A stretch of DNA of 64,000 nt from Photobacterium rosenbergii (GCF_003026455.1 NZ_PYMB01000001.1:682001-746000), one strand, 5' to 3'; numbered from the stretch's first letter, positions 38,195 to 48,251 are shown. Translations and numbers: made by a program. Notes: generated by a model from the sequence alone, not told the origin.

Positions 38195-38728
38195 TTAAAT
38201 GGAATAGCTGAACAAAATCCCTTGTGCGTCACTATTACCGAATCGAGCAGACGCTACCGTAAGATTTGGATCGTTGTATTCTGTAGTAACGTAATAGCTA
38301 ACCGTATAAGCGAGTACTGCCCCAGCAAGAACGTCCGTCTCCCAATGTTTGGATGCATAACAGCGGCTGTAACCTACATAGGAAGCTGCAACATACGCAG
38401 GAAGGCCGTATTCGATACCATAGCGGTGATGTAAGAAAGCAGCCCCACTAAACGCTGCAGAGGTATGCCCACTCGGAAATGAGTCCCAATTTTTGCCATT
38501 TGGTCTCTGTTCTTCAATAGCAAATTTCAATCCATGGGTAATGGCTCCAGTGATTAATGCACCTTTGATTTGCTGCTCCAAACCTTCATCATCCCCCTTC
38601 CACCATGCCACACCTAGTCCAGTCAAAGGGAGAGCTACTTGCAATATATCTCCAGCCGTTTCAGTCCTTGTTTTGGCATTAATTGGCAAGACCAGAATTA
38701 ACAAAACAACACACAACACGTTTTTCAT
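38195..38728 (-). CDS. PAP2-family phosphatase
   Basis: 177 residues with a signal peptide (about 1-18, MKNVLCVVLLILVLPINA). The three PAP2 motifs are intact: KFAIEEQRP, FPSGHTSAAFSG, and SRCYASKHWETD with the catalytic His. It is small and contains few long hydrophobic segments; the mature protein may be a periplasmic or membrane-peripheral lipid or nucleotide phosphatase. Substrate unknown. Confidence 0.87.
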   Translation of the reverse strand: MKNVLCVVLLILVLPINAKTRTETAGDILQVALPLTGLGVAWWKGDDEGLEQQIKGALITGAITHGLKFAIEEQRPNGKNWDSFPSGHTSAAFSGAAFLHHRYGIEYGLPAYVAASYVGYSRCYASKHWETDVLAGAVLAYTVSYYVTTEYNDPNLTVASARFGNSDAQGILFSYSI

Positions 38729-38850
38729 TTAGACCTCTGCTATACCCATAAACACAATTTCATACCCATTGAACTAGGCACGATAACGGCGTGCTAAAAA
38801 TTAGGCGCAGATACTAAACATCACAAAGTTCAATGTCAAACCATGTAGCA

Positions 38851-38876
38851 AAAAAAAGAGCAACCGAAGTTGCTCA
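38851..38876 (-). terminator. Terminator of the DEAD-box gene
   Basis: On the minus strand GAGCAAC, TTCG loop, GTTGCTC and T-run. It follows the DEAD-box gene stop. Confidence 0.88.
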
Positions 38877-38898
38877 TTAGATTTAATTGATATGAAAA

Positions 38899-40140
38899 TT
38901 AGTTTGATTTTCTCTTCGGTTTGAACTGCTTAATACTGCGCTTAGCTTGGCTACGGCGGTTAGCTTTTTTATCACGCGGTGGCCGCTTACGTTCAGTGTT
39001 TGATGTGAGATCTGCAGGTTTATCCGTTACTGGGAAACCTTCAAGCTCTGTCGTTTCCATCGGCCTACCAGTTAGCTTACGGATTGCATTCAGAGCTAAC
39101 GTTTCACCGTGGCATACTAAGGAAATCGCTAGGCCATTATTACCAGCACGAGCAGTCCTGCCTACACGGTGAACATATACAGCCGCATTTTCAGGCAGGT
39201 CAGCGTTGATCACCACTGGTAACTCATCAACATGAATACCTCGTGATAGCAAATCGGTCGTGATTAACACTTGTGTATTTTGTGCTTTAAACTCTGCCAA
39301 TGTTTGCTCGCGAGTGGCTTGCTCTTTATCACCATGAAGGGAGTCTACATTGATGCCGGCTTTAGACAGTCGCTTGGCTAAATTATCTGCCGCCTTCTTC
39401 TCTGCGACGAAAACCAACACTTGCGGCCAGTTATTCTGCTTCAACAAGGCAATCAAAGCTTGTGGCTTGCTGCCTTTATTGACTAGGTAGAGCTGCTCAT
39501 GAATGTCTTCAACCACACTGTTTTGCGCATTGGCAATAACGCGCTCAGGTTTGGACATTAAACCTAACGCGGCATTCTCAAGAGTTTCAGGCAAGGTGGC
39601 AGAAAACAGCAAAGTCTGCCGAGACGCTGGGACAAAAGAAAAGATTTTCTGAACATCAGGCCAAAAGCCCATTTCCAATAACCTATCAGCTTCATCAAGC
39701 GCAAACATTGCTAAAGATTTAAGCGAAATCAGCTCTTTATTGAGGAAGTCCAACAAGCGGCCCGGTGTCGCGACGACAAGCTGAGCACCGTTTTCTATCT
39801 CAGCTTGCTGGTACTCAGCAGAGACACCACCGCATAACATGGCTACCTGTATACCCAGCTTAACACCAACATCTTTTAAGGAATCGCTCACCTGAGAAGC
39901 AAGTTCACGAGTTGGCACCAAGACCAAACATTGCGCGTGCTTTTTTTCTGTATCAATTCGCTGCAACATCGGCAGACCATAAGCATATGTTTTGCCGCTA
40001 CCGGTCTGCGCCAATGCCAAAACGTCACTACCCTTTATTATTGAAGGTATAGCAAGGCGTTGAATGTCGGTTGGTTGACAAAGCTGGCTAGGTAAAGCCC
40101 CCAATACCGACTTATTAAGTTGCAGTGAAGCAAAAGTCAT
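38899..40140 (-). CDS. DEAD-box RNA helicase (RhlE-like)
   Basis: 413 residues. Q motif CQPTDIQRLAIP, motif I AQTGSGKT (about 42-49), PTRELASQ, TPGRLLDF, motif II DEAD (in LDEADRLLEMGF), SAT, and motif VI HRVGRTARAG are all present, with a Lys/Arg-rich tail (about 375-413, including RPPRDKKANRRSQ). It unwinds structured RNA, for instance in ribosome assembly or cold response. The name RhlE/RhlB cannot be settled from sequence here. Confidence 0.95.
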   Translation of the reverse strand: MTFASLQLNKSVLGALPSQLCQPTDIQRLAIPSIIKGSDVLALAQTGSGKTYAYGLPMLQRIDTEKKHAQCLVLVPTRELASQVSDSLKDVGVKLGIQVAMLCGGVSAEYQQAEIENGAQLVVATPGRLLDFLNKELISLKSLAMFALDEADRLLEMGFWPDVQKIFSFVPASRQTLLFSATLPETLENAALGLMSKPERVIANAQNSVVEDIHEQLYLVNKGSKPQALIALLKQNNWPQVLVFVAEKKAADNLAKRLSKAGINVDSLHGDKEQATREQTLAEFKAQNTQVLITTDLLSRGIHVDELPVVINADLPENAAVYVHRVGRTARAGNNGLAISLVCHGETLALNAIRKLTGRPMETTELEGFPVTDKPADLTSNTERKRPPRDKKANRRSQAKRSIKQFKPKRKSN

Positions 40141-40243
40141 GGTTATTAACTACCACTATAGAAAAATTGGATGCGCAGTCTAACAGTCCAGCCCCTGTTT
40201 TAGTAGCAACTAACAAGCATTGGCTGACAGAATAATAGGTAAA

Positions 40244-41179
40244 TTACCGATTGTTTGCCGTTTGGAGGTTAATAAAACACAATTGTTGGTACAGCATTTC
40301 AGTTTTTGGCATTTCCACACCCAAGCCATCTGCTAGATCGAGCACATTTTTATACATGTACTGCAACTCCATTTCCCGACGATTACGCTTATCGAGGAGC
40401 ATACTAGTCAGGTAAGGTTTCATTTTGGCGGTGTTGGCCAACATGGTATCAACCATCGACAGATCAATCGTTGAACCGGACGCAAGAGCAGCCTCCCTTA
40501 CTTCCAACATGATTGCCTTTGCCAAATCAGCTGTCTGGGGACAGGCCATCATCAAACTAGTATCGGTATCCAAAACGGCTGAGAGGCCATTGAATGGCAC
40601 ATTCCATAACAACTTTTTCCATCGCGCATCCATGATGCTGCATTCCACATCAACATCGACACCACTTTGTCTAAAATCAGCAGCTACATCATTGAGCGCA
40701 GGCATACCAGACTCGCCATAAACGCCCATAGTCAGCCGCCCGTAATCAATATGTTGAATCTGGCCTGGCCCAGTTTTGTTTGAACAGATAAAACATAAAC
40801 CACCGGCAATATGGTCAAGCCCCAACTTTGCTGCCAGGGCTGGCTCTGCACCTATACCGTTTTGCAGCAAAACCACTAATGTCTCTGGTTTTAGCATGGG
40901 ACGAATTAAAGATTCCAAAACATCGTTTTGTGTGGTTTTCAATGCAACGAGTACCACATCGGCTTTTGGCACCGTTTGACTCGAACCATGAGCATTGAGT
41001 CGTTCAGGGGAAATTGAAAAGTCACCATAATGAGAATCGACAGAAAGTCCATTTGCGCAAACATAGTCGTAATCAGTGTTGAAAAGAAAATGTACATCGT
41101 GACCACCATGATGGAGCCTAGCCCCGTAATAGCCACCGATAGCACCTGCACCAATCACAACATACGTTTTGCTAACCAT
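40244..41179 (-). CDS. Ketopantoate reductase-like protein
   Basis: 311 residues. A Rossmann motif GAGAIGGYYGARL (about 9-21) begins the NADPH domain; NVPFNGLSAVLDTDT and the helical C-terminal half resemble PanE/ApbA, which reduces 2-dehydropantoate to pantoate. Several paralogues of this family act on other substrates, so the gene is named only as family member. Confidence 0.85.
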   Translation of the reverse strand: MVSKTYVVIGAGAIGGYYGARLHHGGHDVHFLFNTDYDYVCANGLSVDSHYGDFSISPERLNAHGSSQTVPKADVVLVALKTTQNDVLESLIRPMLKPETLVVLLQNGIGAEPALAAKLGLDHIAGGLCFICSNKTGPGQIQHIDYGRLTMGVYGESGMPALNDVAADFRQSGVDVDVECSIMDARWKKLLWNVPFNGLSAVLDTDTSLMMACPQTADLAKAIMLEVREAALASGSTIDLSMVDTMLANTAKMKPYLTSMLLDKRNRREMELQYMYKNVLDLADGLGVEMPKTEMLYQQLCFINLQTANNR

Positions 41180-41393
41180 TCTTACGGACTCCTTTCCAAT
41201 ACTGTTCCACTACTGACCTTTACCTGATGGTAAATAATGTACATGATTTGAGCAATCCAGCAAGAACAATGTCTTACACACGATTCATTGCTACAAGGTA
41301 GAATTAAAAATAAGCAACTAAATCGGCCAAAATTCAATTTCTCCTCTATCCTCTGTAAAATGCAGCTACAACCTTTCTGATAAGATACATATT

Positions 41394-41648
41394 ATGATCA
41401 ATGAAAATGAAATTATCACCACCTTGGAAGAGCTAGAAGCTTTCCTGATTTCTGTTGAGAACGGTGGTTTGGGACTTACTAATGTCGCGGGTATTGCATT
41501 GGCAACCAACAATGCTGACGGCCGTCGTTTTGTCGCTGTCCTTGATGACAAACACCAACTCCTAATGGGCCGCTGGGTAACCGAAGAAGTGTATGAGAAT
41601 GGTAAAGACCTAGTTCGTAACGGTCCTAACAAGAGTTCTCTTCACTAA
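41394..41648 (+). CDS. Small conserved-looking protein, unknown function
   Basis: 84 residues, acidic N-terminal helix (ENEIITTLEELEAFLISV) then FVAVLDDKHQLLMGRWVTEEVYE, a beta-rich segment. No signal or membrane segment. No family is recognised. It stands alone on the plus strand with a weak hairpin after it. Confidence 0.65.
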   Translation: MINENEIITTLEELEAFLISVENGGLGLTNVAGIALATNNADGRRFVAVLDDKHQLLMGRWVTEEVYENGKDLVRNGPNKSSLH

Positions 41649-41664
41649 TCAGTGAAACGTCGAA

Positions 41665-41690
41665 GCCGCCTATTCTCTTGAGGCGGCATT
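41665..41690 (+). terminator. Possible terminator
   Basis: GCCGCCT, a 9-base loop, AGGCGGC; T-run poor. Confidence 0.4.
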
Positions 41691-41711
41691 ACTTTATCAA
41701 TCTGTTATCAA

Positions 41712-42179
41712 CTAGATTTCAATATTAATCCGTGTATTGACAGAATTTGCAATGAAGCAGTTCTGATGGGCCACGTTATGCATCTTTTGCAATTCAACTG
41801 CTGACGGTAATCTGCTACCGGAGAACCGGATATCAGGCCGCAGCGTTACCTCTGTTATCGAAAACTTCCCCGTCTCCCCTTGTTCCAAAACACCCATCGC
41901 ATGATCAATATAACTCTCCACAACATACTTTTTCTTTGAAGCAACTGTGAGGAAGGCCATCATATGGCAACTTGATAGTGTTGCAACAAAGGCTTCTTCA
42001 GGGTCAACATTTTCTGGATTAGAATACGGTAATGGGACGATCTGATGAGAAGCGCTCGCTGGCACGCACACTCCACCATCGAACTGCCATTGGTGTGATC
42101 GACTAAAATTATTGCCAATAAACATTTCCTGCTTGTTCCTAACCCACTCAACATTGGCCTTAAAAGTCGCTTTATCCAC
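41712..42179 (-). CDS. OsmC/Ohr-family peroxide-type protein
   Basis: 155 residues of the OsmC fold. The two cysteines that form the reactive pair are in LSSCHMMAFL and HQNCFIANSV. Family members reduce organic hydroperoxides with lipoyl or thioredoxin systems. It is divergent from the 66-residue gene, with a CRP-like site in the gap. OsmC versus Ohr was not settled. Confidence 0.88.
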   Translation of the reverse strand: MDKATFKANVEWVRNKQEMFIGNNFSRSHQWQFDGGVCVPASASHQIVPLPYSNPENVDPEEAFVATLSSCHMMAFLTVASKKKYVVESYIDHAMGVLEQGETGKFSITEVTLRPDIRFSGSRLPSAVELQKMHNVAHQNCFIANSVNTRINIEI

Positions 42180-42281
42180 TTATCTTTCCTTACACACCTC
42201 ATACAAAAGCCAAACAAATGTGAAGCGTAAATGTAATTAACACAAGTGAATATACAGATTTAGAATTAATAACTATGAAAG

Positions 42282-42297
42282 CGTGAAAAGCATCACA
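42282..42297. promoter_or_regulatory. Possible CRP-like site
   Basis: CGTGA-AAAGCA-TCACA differs from the CRP half-site consensus TGTGA-N6-TCACA at one position. It is in the gap between the divergent osmC-like gene and the 66-residue gene. One match of this length can occur by chance. Confidence 0.35.
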
Positions 42298-42428
42298 CAG
42301 AAACACTATTACTATCCTACCAATATGATATCTTTTTCATATAAGCATAATAGTTACTTCACATTGACGTTATTGGTATCCGCAAACTGACTGATCTTTA
42401 CAAGTTGTTAAACGGGATGGGGTGATTT

Positions 42429-42629
42429 ATGGATCAAGCGGACAGATTGCGTGAGCTTTTTGATAAAAAAACTCCACGAGAAAAGCTAATTCATTGTCGG
42501 GATAGAGTGCGTGAAGCAATCAGGTTAGGCAACCAAGCAGACATTGAGATTTTGATGGCAGAGTTAGAGCAAGCGCAAATTGAATTTGAAAAAAGTAATC
42601 TTTACGAAAGTGTTAGTGACACGGGCTAA
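42429..42629 (+). CDS. Small hypothetical protein
   Basis: 66 residues, helical and highly charged (MDQADRLRELFDKKTPREK then IEILMAELEQAQIEFEKS), with a good ribosome site (GGGG 6 bases before ATG). It looks like a short coiled coil. No family is recognised. It ends at a strong hairpin. Confidence 0.6.
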   Translation: MDQADRLRELFDKKTPREKLIHCRDRVREAIRLGNQADIEILMAELEQAQIEFEKSNLYESVSDTG

Positions 42630-42655
42630 ATTCGCTCATGACTTATAGCAATTAA

Positions 42656-42686
42656 AGGTGATACATTCTACGAGAATGTATCACCT
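42656..42686. terminator. Perfect 14-bp inverted repeat
   Basis: AGGTGATACATTCT and AGAATGTATCACCT pair perfectly around ACG, between the convergent small gene and the VirK-like gene. A T-rich flank on the minus side fits a bidirectional terminator. Confidence 0.65.
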
Positions 42687-42723
42687 GCTATCTATTTAGA
42701 AATACGAATCGATAGCGCTAGAC

Positions 42724-43593
42724 CTAGTTTATAGAGACTTTATCTAGCTCAAGCTTCAAATCATGGTTTAATTGGTCAAGCCATTGGTATCTTTCTCGAT
42801 ACATTTTACGTTTAGGCCGTTTCACCAATTCGATCTCTTTTCGCTCACTGACTAACGGTAAATGATAATACCACTCATTAAATTCCGTACCACTTTGTTC
42901 CTGCCAAAGCTGATCATAATTAAAATTTAGCTTTTTCTTATAACGTGAATCTGCATAAACATGGGCTGTATTTTTCACTGCATAGATTCTTTTGATCCCA
43001 AAATAATTCGCAACCATTCTCAATGCTTCGACGACAAACGCTTTAGGCCTAATGCCATAAACCGTTTTGGTGAATCTCTTACTGAAGTTGTCAGTATCTG
43101 TACTACCTTGAACCCCGCCCACATAGGCGTTACCTTCATGTACGGTAAACGTGATGACATAACGTTTCTTACCTGAGCTATCACAAAGCGCTAACGTTAA
43201 CTCACCTTCCCTGCGGTAGCTATCTAGGAAAAGAAACTTGAGTTCAAAACTCTCATCACCGACTTCAAAACGATGTAAGGTCAATCCATGCTGATAAATA
43301 GTCTGTCGAGCCGTTGAATTGAAGTGTGAATCTAGCCACTGATGATGATCAACAACAGCCTGGACGGCTTGCATACGCGTTAAACCTGTCCTTAAATAAG
43401 GCCGCATTGCTTTAAGAGCGAACTCAGGTTGGTTTCTAAAGACCTGGACACGTTCACCAGTTCTAAAATTTTCATTCAATATCTTTAGCGGTTTGTGGTG
43501 AATTACCCCGCGTAAAATATATTTTGCTATACTTTTCGGCTTATTACGACAAGTGACTTTATAAGTACTAAATGCATCACGTATCAAATTCAT
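42724..43593 (-). CDS. VirK/YbjX (DUF535) family protein
   Basis: 289 residues from the ATG at 43593; a TTG four codons upstream is the alternative. NENFRTGERVQVFRNQP (about 38-54), YVITFTVHEGNAYVGGVQGS, RPKAFVVEALRMVANYFGIKRI and DQLWQEQSG are family-like stretches. In enteric bacteria relatives are linked to envelope stress and resistance to host peptides, but their biochemistry is unknown. It has no signal peptide. Confidence 0.85.
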   Translation of the reverse strand: MNLIRDAFSTYKVTCRNKPKSIAKYILRGVIHHKPLKILNENFRTGERVQVFRNQPEFALKAMRPYLRTGLTRMQAVQAVVDHHQWLDSHFNSTARQTIYQHGLTLHRFEVGDESFELKFLFLDSYRREGELTLALCDSSGKKRYVITFTVHEGNAYVGGVQGSTDTDNFSKRFTKTVYGIRPKAFVVEALRMVANYFGIKRIYAVKNTAHVYADSRYKKKLNFNYDQLWQEQSGTEFNEWYYHLPLVSERKEIELVKRPKRKMYRERYQWLDQLNHDLKLELDKVSIN

Positions 43594-43809
43594 TGCACAC
43601 ACCAATAAAACAGTATTCTTTTAACGCAGAATAAAGTTCGCACTTTGACGACACAATATTAGCAATGTACCTCTTTGTACTATTCTGTATTCCTCAAGGG
43701 CGGTACTACTCTCCTCTCTTAAGCCCGATTACAAATCTCAATTAAACGTTCTTAGCTTAAGAAAAAAGCGTTATAATTTGTTGATTACACATATTGGAAT
43801 GCGATAAAG

Positions 43810-44811
43810 ATGCAACAAGGTCAATTGGTACCGCTAATCAAAACAGTAAATGCCAGTACGATCATTGCTTTAGTCAAGCATTTCGAAAGTGATATTTATC
43901 CATTGTTAAGTGCGGCTGGTATCCCTGATGATATACTGCAGCAGCATCACGAATACCTACCTGAAGCGCCAATAAGAAACCTTTTAGGTATGATGGCCGA
44001 GCGCGCTGAACCTGAGTTCTATGGGGGTTTGCTGGTTACTTCTATTCGTGAATACTTCATTCCTAAACTACTAGAACACCTAGATAATCCGGAAAGTATT
44101 GGCGATGCTATTGAGCAAATGAGAACAGCAGTGCTGCATGAGTCGCCAACCACTCAGTTAAGCATAGGTTACTTCAATGATACTCCGTGGTTGTGCCGAT
44201 TTAAGCCAGTCGAAGAGACTGATGGCTATGTCTGGTCAGAAATATTTGCAATTCTGTTCATCATTGAGTTTATTCGCTACGCCAGCAAGCAAGACTGGTC
44301 TCCTAGCTATATCGCCATGCAATCCGATGGGGCTGACAAATTAGCGCTGATTCTGAAATCCAACACCACCCATTATTATACCAAGCGCAAGCTCGGTGCC
44401 GTTGCATTAAGTAATGACATCCTTGCTCTTCCCTATCACTCTTCTGCTAGGTTTACTGTTTCAAGTCCTTCTAGTGACTCTCCTAGAGAAATCACATATA
44501 TCGAGTCTATCTATCACGCGCTCGCTCCATACCTATGCAAACAATCTATGACCATTTCTGACGCTGCCAACATTTTAGGAACAACGCCAAGAACACTTCA
44601 GCGCAGATTGTCTCAGGAACACACCAGCTTTAAGCACATCAGAGACAACATTATGCTGGCAACAGCCTGTCGCCTAATGGAAAACAAAGACTACTCGTTA
44701 ACCGACATCGCTGTTGAGTTAGGCTATGCCGATATTGCCCATTTTTCACGAGCATTTAGAAAGCTTACGGGGTTCCCTCCCAAAGACTACCGTAAACAAT
44801 TTGTCACTTAG
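43810..44811 (+). CDS. AraC-family regulator (Arabinose_bd-type N-domain)
   Basis: 333 residues. The N-terminal part (about 15-205) is of the OruR/arabinose-binding type. The C-terminal HTH pair (about 240-330) contains ISDAANILGTTPRTLQRRLSQEHTSF and LTDIAVELGYADIAHFSRAFRKLTGFPPK. Its stop overlaps the convergent membrane-protein stop by 4 bp, which suggests an old association. Likely controls the DUF2955/HlyD efflux pair or a gene elsewhere; unproven. Confidence 0.9.
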   Translation: MQQGQLVPLIKTVNASTIIALVKHFESDIYPLLSAAGIPDDILQQHHEYLPEAPIRNLLGMMAERAEPEFYGGLLVTSIREYFIPKLLEHLDNPESIGDAIEQMRTAVLHESPTTQLSIGYFNDTPWLCRFKPVEETDGYVWSEIFAILFIIEFIRYASKQDWSPSYIAMQSDGADKLALILKSNTTHYYTKRKLGAVALSNDILALPYHSSARFTVSSPSSDSPREITYIESIYHALAPYLCKQSMTISDAANILGTTPRTLQRRLSQEHTSFKHIRDNIMLATACRLMENKDYSLTDIAVELGYADIAHFSRAFRKLTGFPPKDYRKQFVT

Positions 44812-45851
44812 CCCGGCAACACCGGGGTACCTGAATCATCACTCACATTGTTCCTTGATTGCCATTTTTCAATCAATGTAGAGACACTGATCATATAAAC
44901 ACTCAATAGGACTAGTTGCCAAATTCGGGTGTAGAAATTGACATCCATTAGCTTCGTGTCACTGGCGACAACAGCACCAAAAATCACCAAAAGCGCTGAA
45001 AAGATACCGGCATATATCGGGGCTTTCTCTGGCTGGTTAAATATCTTATTGGCAAAACTCAATGTAAAGAACGCCATCATCGCAACCAAGAACGGGAACC
45101 AAGGTACGGTAACTAACAGCTCATAGGCAATGATTGCTAAAAAACCACCCACAATATTGGTCATCAGCAAAAACATGCTCAACTTGACACTTTTAGGTGC
45201 AGTTAACTGCAGCGACAAAATACCAACGAAAATCATTGTTAGAATTGCGCCTGTGGTTTGAAAAAAATAGCAAAACGCAATGACCGGAAAACTAATCAAC
45301 AGTGCTTTGTATGACTCCTTCATCTTCAGTTGTTGTTCCTGACGCACTTGTTCTAGCGTTTTTTCTTCAACCGTTGGTAGCATTGTAGGTTGAGATGGAA
45401 ACACCCAATGCATTAATCCATAAACAACGACAGCTCCGCCCCCGGCTAGCATTAAGGCCTTACCAACTTCAAGAGCAATAACAGGTTGCATCAAACCCAA
45501 ATAAGGCAATAACAATGCCGATATCATCAGCATGGTCGCGAAGAAATTCCATTTTTGTTCTTGGAACAAGTAATAAGCCCAAAGCATCAAAATGCCCACA
45601 AGAGTCAGCATGATAATTGGGTATTGAGCTAACCCATTTGTCACTAACAAAGCAATGATTACCGTCGCCACCATAGATAAACCGAGTTCCGTCATGACTT
45701 GTTTATCCGCGACAGGTTTATCTACTAGAAGCTTGGCAACAAACACTGGCATTACATATGCCAGTGTCCAGTTTAGGCTGTAAGCCAATACCAATGAGAA
45801 CATCACACCCGTTACATATCGGAGGATATTTCGACTTTGTTCTAAACGCAT
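44808..45851 (-). CDS. DUF2955 membrane protein (FUSC/AaeB-like)
   Basis: 347 residues with many membrane segments in two groups (about 10-140 and 185-340), the FUSC-like plan of aromatic-acid exporters. It is paired with a HlyD-type protein (19 bp gap), as in AaeAB or YhiI-type systems. DUF2955 is a recalled family name. It likely exports hydrophobic or aromatic compounds. Confidence 0.8.
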   Translation of the reverse strand: MRLEQSRNILRYVTGVMFSLVLAYSLNWTLAYVMPVFVAKLLVDKPVADKQVMTELGLSMVATVIIALLVTNGLAQYPIIMLTLVGILMLWAYYLFQEQKWNFFATMLMISALLLPYLGLMQPVIALEVGKALMLAGGGAVVVYGLMHWVFPSQPTMLPTVEEKTLEQVRQEQQLKMKESYKALLISFPVIAFCYFFQTTGAILTMIFVGILSLQLTAPKSVKLSMFLLMTNIVGGFLAIIAYELLVTVPWFPFLVAMMAFFTLSFANKIFNQPEKAPIYAGIFSALLVIFGAVVASDTKLMDVNFYTRIWQLVLLSVYMISVSTLIEKWQSRNNVSDDSGTPVLPG

Positions 45852-45870
45852 GCCTCTGCCTCCAAAGGTA

Positions 45871-47043
45871 TTAGCGGATATATGAGAACCAAGTGATCAC
45901 TCGGATCCAGATTTTTCCGAACACATTCATCAGTGAGCTTTTATCGGTATACATCATGATATCGGCTTGACCGCCAACCCTAAGGCTTCCCTTTGGCATC
46001 TGCTCTTCAAAACGAATCATAACCGGGAAGCGCTGCGTCTGACGAAGCCAACCAGACTGGTTAGTCACAGTCGCTAATTGGCCTGTTTGTTGTGCCTGTC
46101 CCCAATCAACACCGTAATCAATACTTGTAACTTCTCCAGCAAAAACTTCACCTGGTACATTGTCCAATGCAATCTCAACCTTATCGCCCGGCTTAACATT
46201 ACCTAGGCTATTTTCACGGTAATAAGCCTCGACCCAACTCTCATCACCAGATACAAAGGTCATCAGAGGCTGGCCTTTATTGGCAAAGATACCTTCATCT
46301 AACCTAAAGTTTGTCACTGCGCCAGCAGAAGGCGCCCTGATCACAGTACGTTCAAGATCCAACTGCGCTTTTTGAAGGGCCAGAATGGCGGCTTGAATTT
46401 CAGTATTCTCATTTCCCTTCGCACCTAGTTGCTTTTTGGCCTGATCAACAGAAGCTCTCGCTTGATCAACACGGGCACTTGCTTGCGCCAAAGCGGCATG
46501 GGTTTTATCCGCATCAGCTTGAGTTACAATCCCCTTTTTCACCATGGCAAACACACGATCCGCCTGACGGCGAACGTTCTGCTGGTTAGCAATTGCATCA
46601 CTTAACTGTGCTTGTGCCGATTCAACAGATGCGGTCTGAACACCGACTTCCTTACCTGCCTTTTCCAAATCCTCTTCAGCTTGCTTAAGGGCAATAACAT
46701 AATCCGTTCGATCAAGCTCTATCAATGGCTGACCGGCTTCGACAATATCATTGGGTTCAACGTGCACTTTCGTTACAGGGCCACTCACTAATGGGGCTAA
46801 TGGCACAATATTGGCTCTTACCCTTGCCATATCCGTTGTCGGAATCACCCGGTCAGAGACGAGATAAAAAATAAACAACCCTGCACAAACTAGCAGTGTA
46901 ATTAAAGTCGCTCGTCGTGGATCCCGTGCCTGTTCACCACTGTTTTTCTGGCTATCGGTTTCAATATTACTCTCTGTGACTTGATTCTGATTTTGTTGCT
47001 CTGTTGTTGTTAGTTCTGCTGTCGCTTTACTTTGCTGGCTCAT
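45871..47043 (-). CDS. HlyD-family membrane fusion protein (partner of DUF2955)
   Basis: 390 residues from the ATG at 47043 (GAGGTTG 2 bases upstream). A hydrophilic N-terminus, one TM segment (about 50-68), ANIVPLAPLVSGPVTKVHVEPND, a coiled-coil hairpin (about 115-240) with repeating Gln/Ala, and ERTVIRAPSAGAVTNFRLDEG mark the family (EmrA/AaeA/YibH type). It pairs with the next gene. Confidence 0.9.
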   Translation of the reverse strand: MSQQSKATAELTTTEQQNQNQVTESNIETDSQKNSGEQARDPRRATLITLLVCAGLFIFYLVSDRVIPTTDMARVRANIVPLAPLVSGPVTKVHVEPNDIVEAGQPLIELDRTDYVIALKQAEEDLEKAGKEVGVQTASVESAQAQLSDAIANQQNVRRQADRVFAMVKKGIVTQADADKTHAALAQASARVDQARASVDQAKKQLGAKGNENTEIQAAILALQKAQLDLERTVIRAPSAGAVTNFRLDEGIFANKGQPLMTFVSGDESWVEAYYRENSLGNVKPGDKVEIALDNVPGEVFAGEVTSIDYGVDWGQAQQTGQLATVTNQSGWLRQTQRFPVMIRFEEQMPKGSLRVGGQADIMMYTDKSSLMNVFGKIWIRVITWFSYIR

Positions 47044-47339
47044 TACAACCTCATTGTATTCATACAATTAGTTAATAACTTTCAATGCCTGCATTGTAGG
47101 TTTTACAGCTAAAGATTCTTATCAATTCGCGCCAGCAAGCACAAATTTGCATTTACGAACTTTATCATTGCAAAAATGATGATAAACCTCTGATTATCTG
47201 AATTAACTTGCTTATAAAATGCAATTTAGCTTGAAATTTTGGAATCGGTGTCACATATTGTTTTTATTGATGCTTTTATCAAAGCAGTTGTCGACCCATT
47301 TAGGTCTTACCATGGAAGTTTACGGTAGTAGTAGCTTAG

Positions 47340-48251
47340 ATGATTGAATTTCCTCAGATCCATCTTGACCCTGATAACACTTTTGCCTCTGATTTCGGCA
47401 TTCTGATCCATGACGAATTCAAAATCCTCTATGTCGATGAGAACCTCTGCAACATCATTGGTGTAGGCGAAGTACCTAACGACATGTCTCTGCCTAATTT
47501 GTTAAACTTGATTGTCGATATCAACCCTGATCTTGCTCTGGCCCACTATCACCGATTGATGGAAGGTTTAACTCGACCTCGAGTGCAGACATTCAAAGTC
47601 ACCAAGCCTTCTGGCAAAATCGCTCACGTTCTAGCTGCGGAATCAATTGTGCACTGGAAAGGTGAAATGGCGATTCAATTGGCAATTATTGATATCACTG
47701 AAAAGTACAACGACTTTTACCAACTCGAGCAACAAGCATCGATTGACTCACTCTCAGGGCTCACTAACCGGAATCGGTTTGAATCCATACTGAGCAGTGA
47801 ATTAGCTAAAGCTCAGAAGTACAACTATCCAATCTCATGCCTGTATATCGATATTGATGACTTCAAATTGATCAACGACAGCTATGGTCACCAAGCCGGG
47901 GATGAGGTCATCCGGTTATTTTCACAATGCTGTAAATCAAGTATCCGCCAATCTGATTTCATTGGTCGTTGGGGTGGAGAAGAGTTTGTCATTCTCCTTC
48001 CCCACACGTCACATCATTTTGCATTGTTACTCGCTGAGCGCTTACGTTGGCGAGTCAGCAAGTTAGATGTTCTTATTCCTGAGGGCGAAATTAATTTCAC
48101 CATTAGTATTGGTGTTAACACCCTTATTGATGCCACAGCTTTACCGGCAACGGTACTTCACCAAGCTGATCTCGCACTGGCTTACGCCAAACGCCATGGC
48201 AAAGATCAAGTTATCTCTTACGAAAAAACAATTATACCCAGTAATAGTTAA
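47340..48251 (+). CDS. PAS-GGDEF diguanylate cyclase
   Basis: 303 residues. A PAS-like sensor (about 20-120) is followed by the cyclase domain (about 130-295). The active-site motif GGEEF is at 212-216 and the inhibitory RxxD (RQSD) lies five residues before, so c-di-GMP is likely produced with feedback inhibition. No membrane segment is seen, so the signal is probably cytoplasmic. Confidence 0.95.
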   Translation: MIEFPQIHLDPDNTFASDFGILIHDEFKILYVDENLCNIIGVGEVPNDMSLPNLLNLIVDINPDLALAHYHRLMEGLTRPRVQTFKVTKPSGKIAHVLAAESIVHWKGEMAIQLAIIDITEKYNDFYQLEQQASIDSLSGLTNRNRFESILSSELAKAQKYNYPISCLYIDIDDFKLINDSYGHQAGDEVIRLFSQCCKSSIRQSDFIGRWGGEEFVILLPHTSHHFALLLAERLRWRVSKLDVLIPEGEINFTISIGVNTLIDATALPATVLHQADLALAYAKRHGKDQVISYEKTIIPSNS

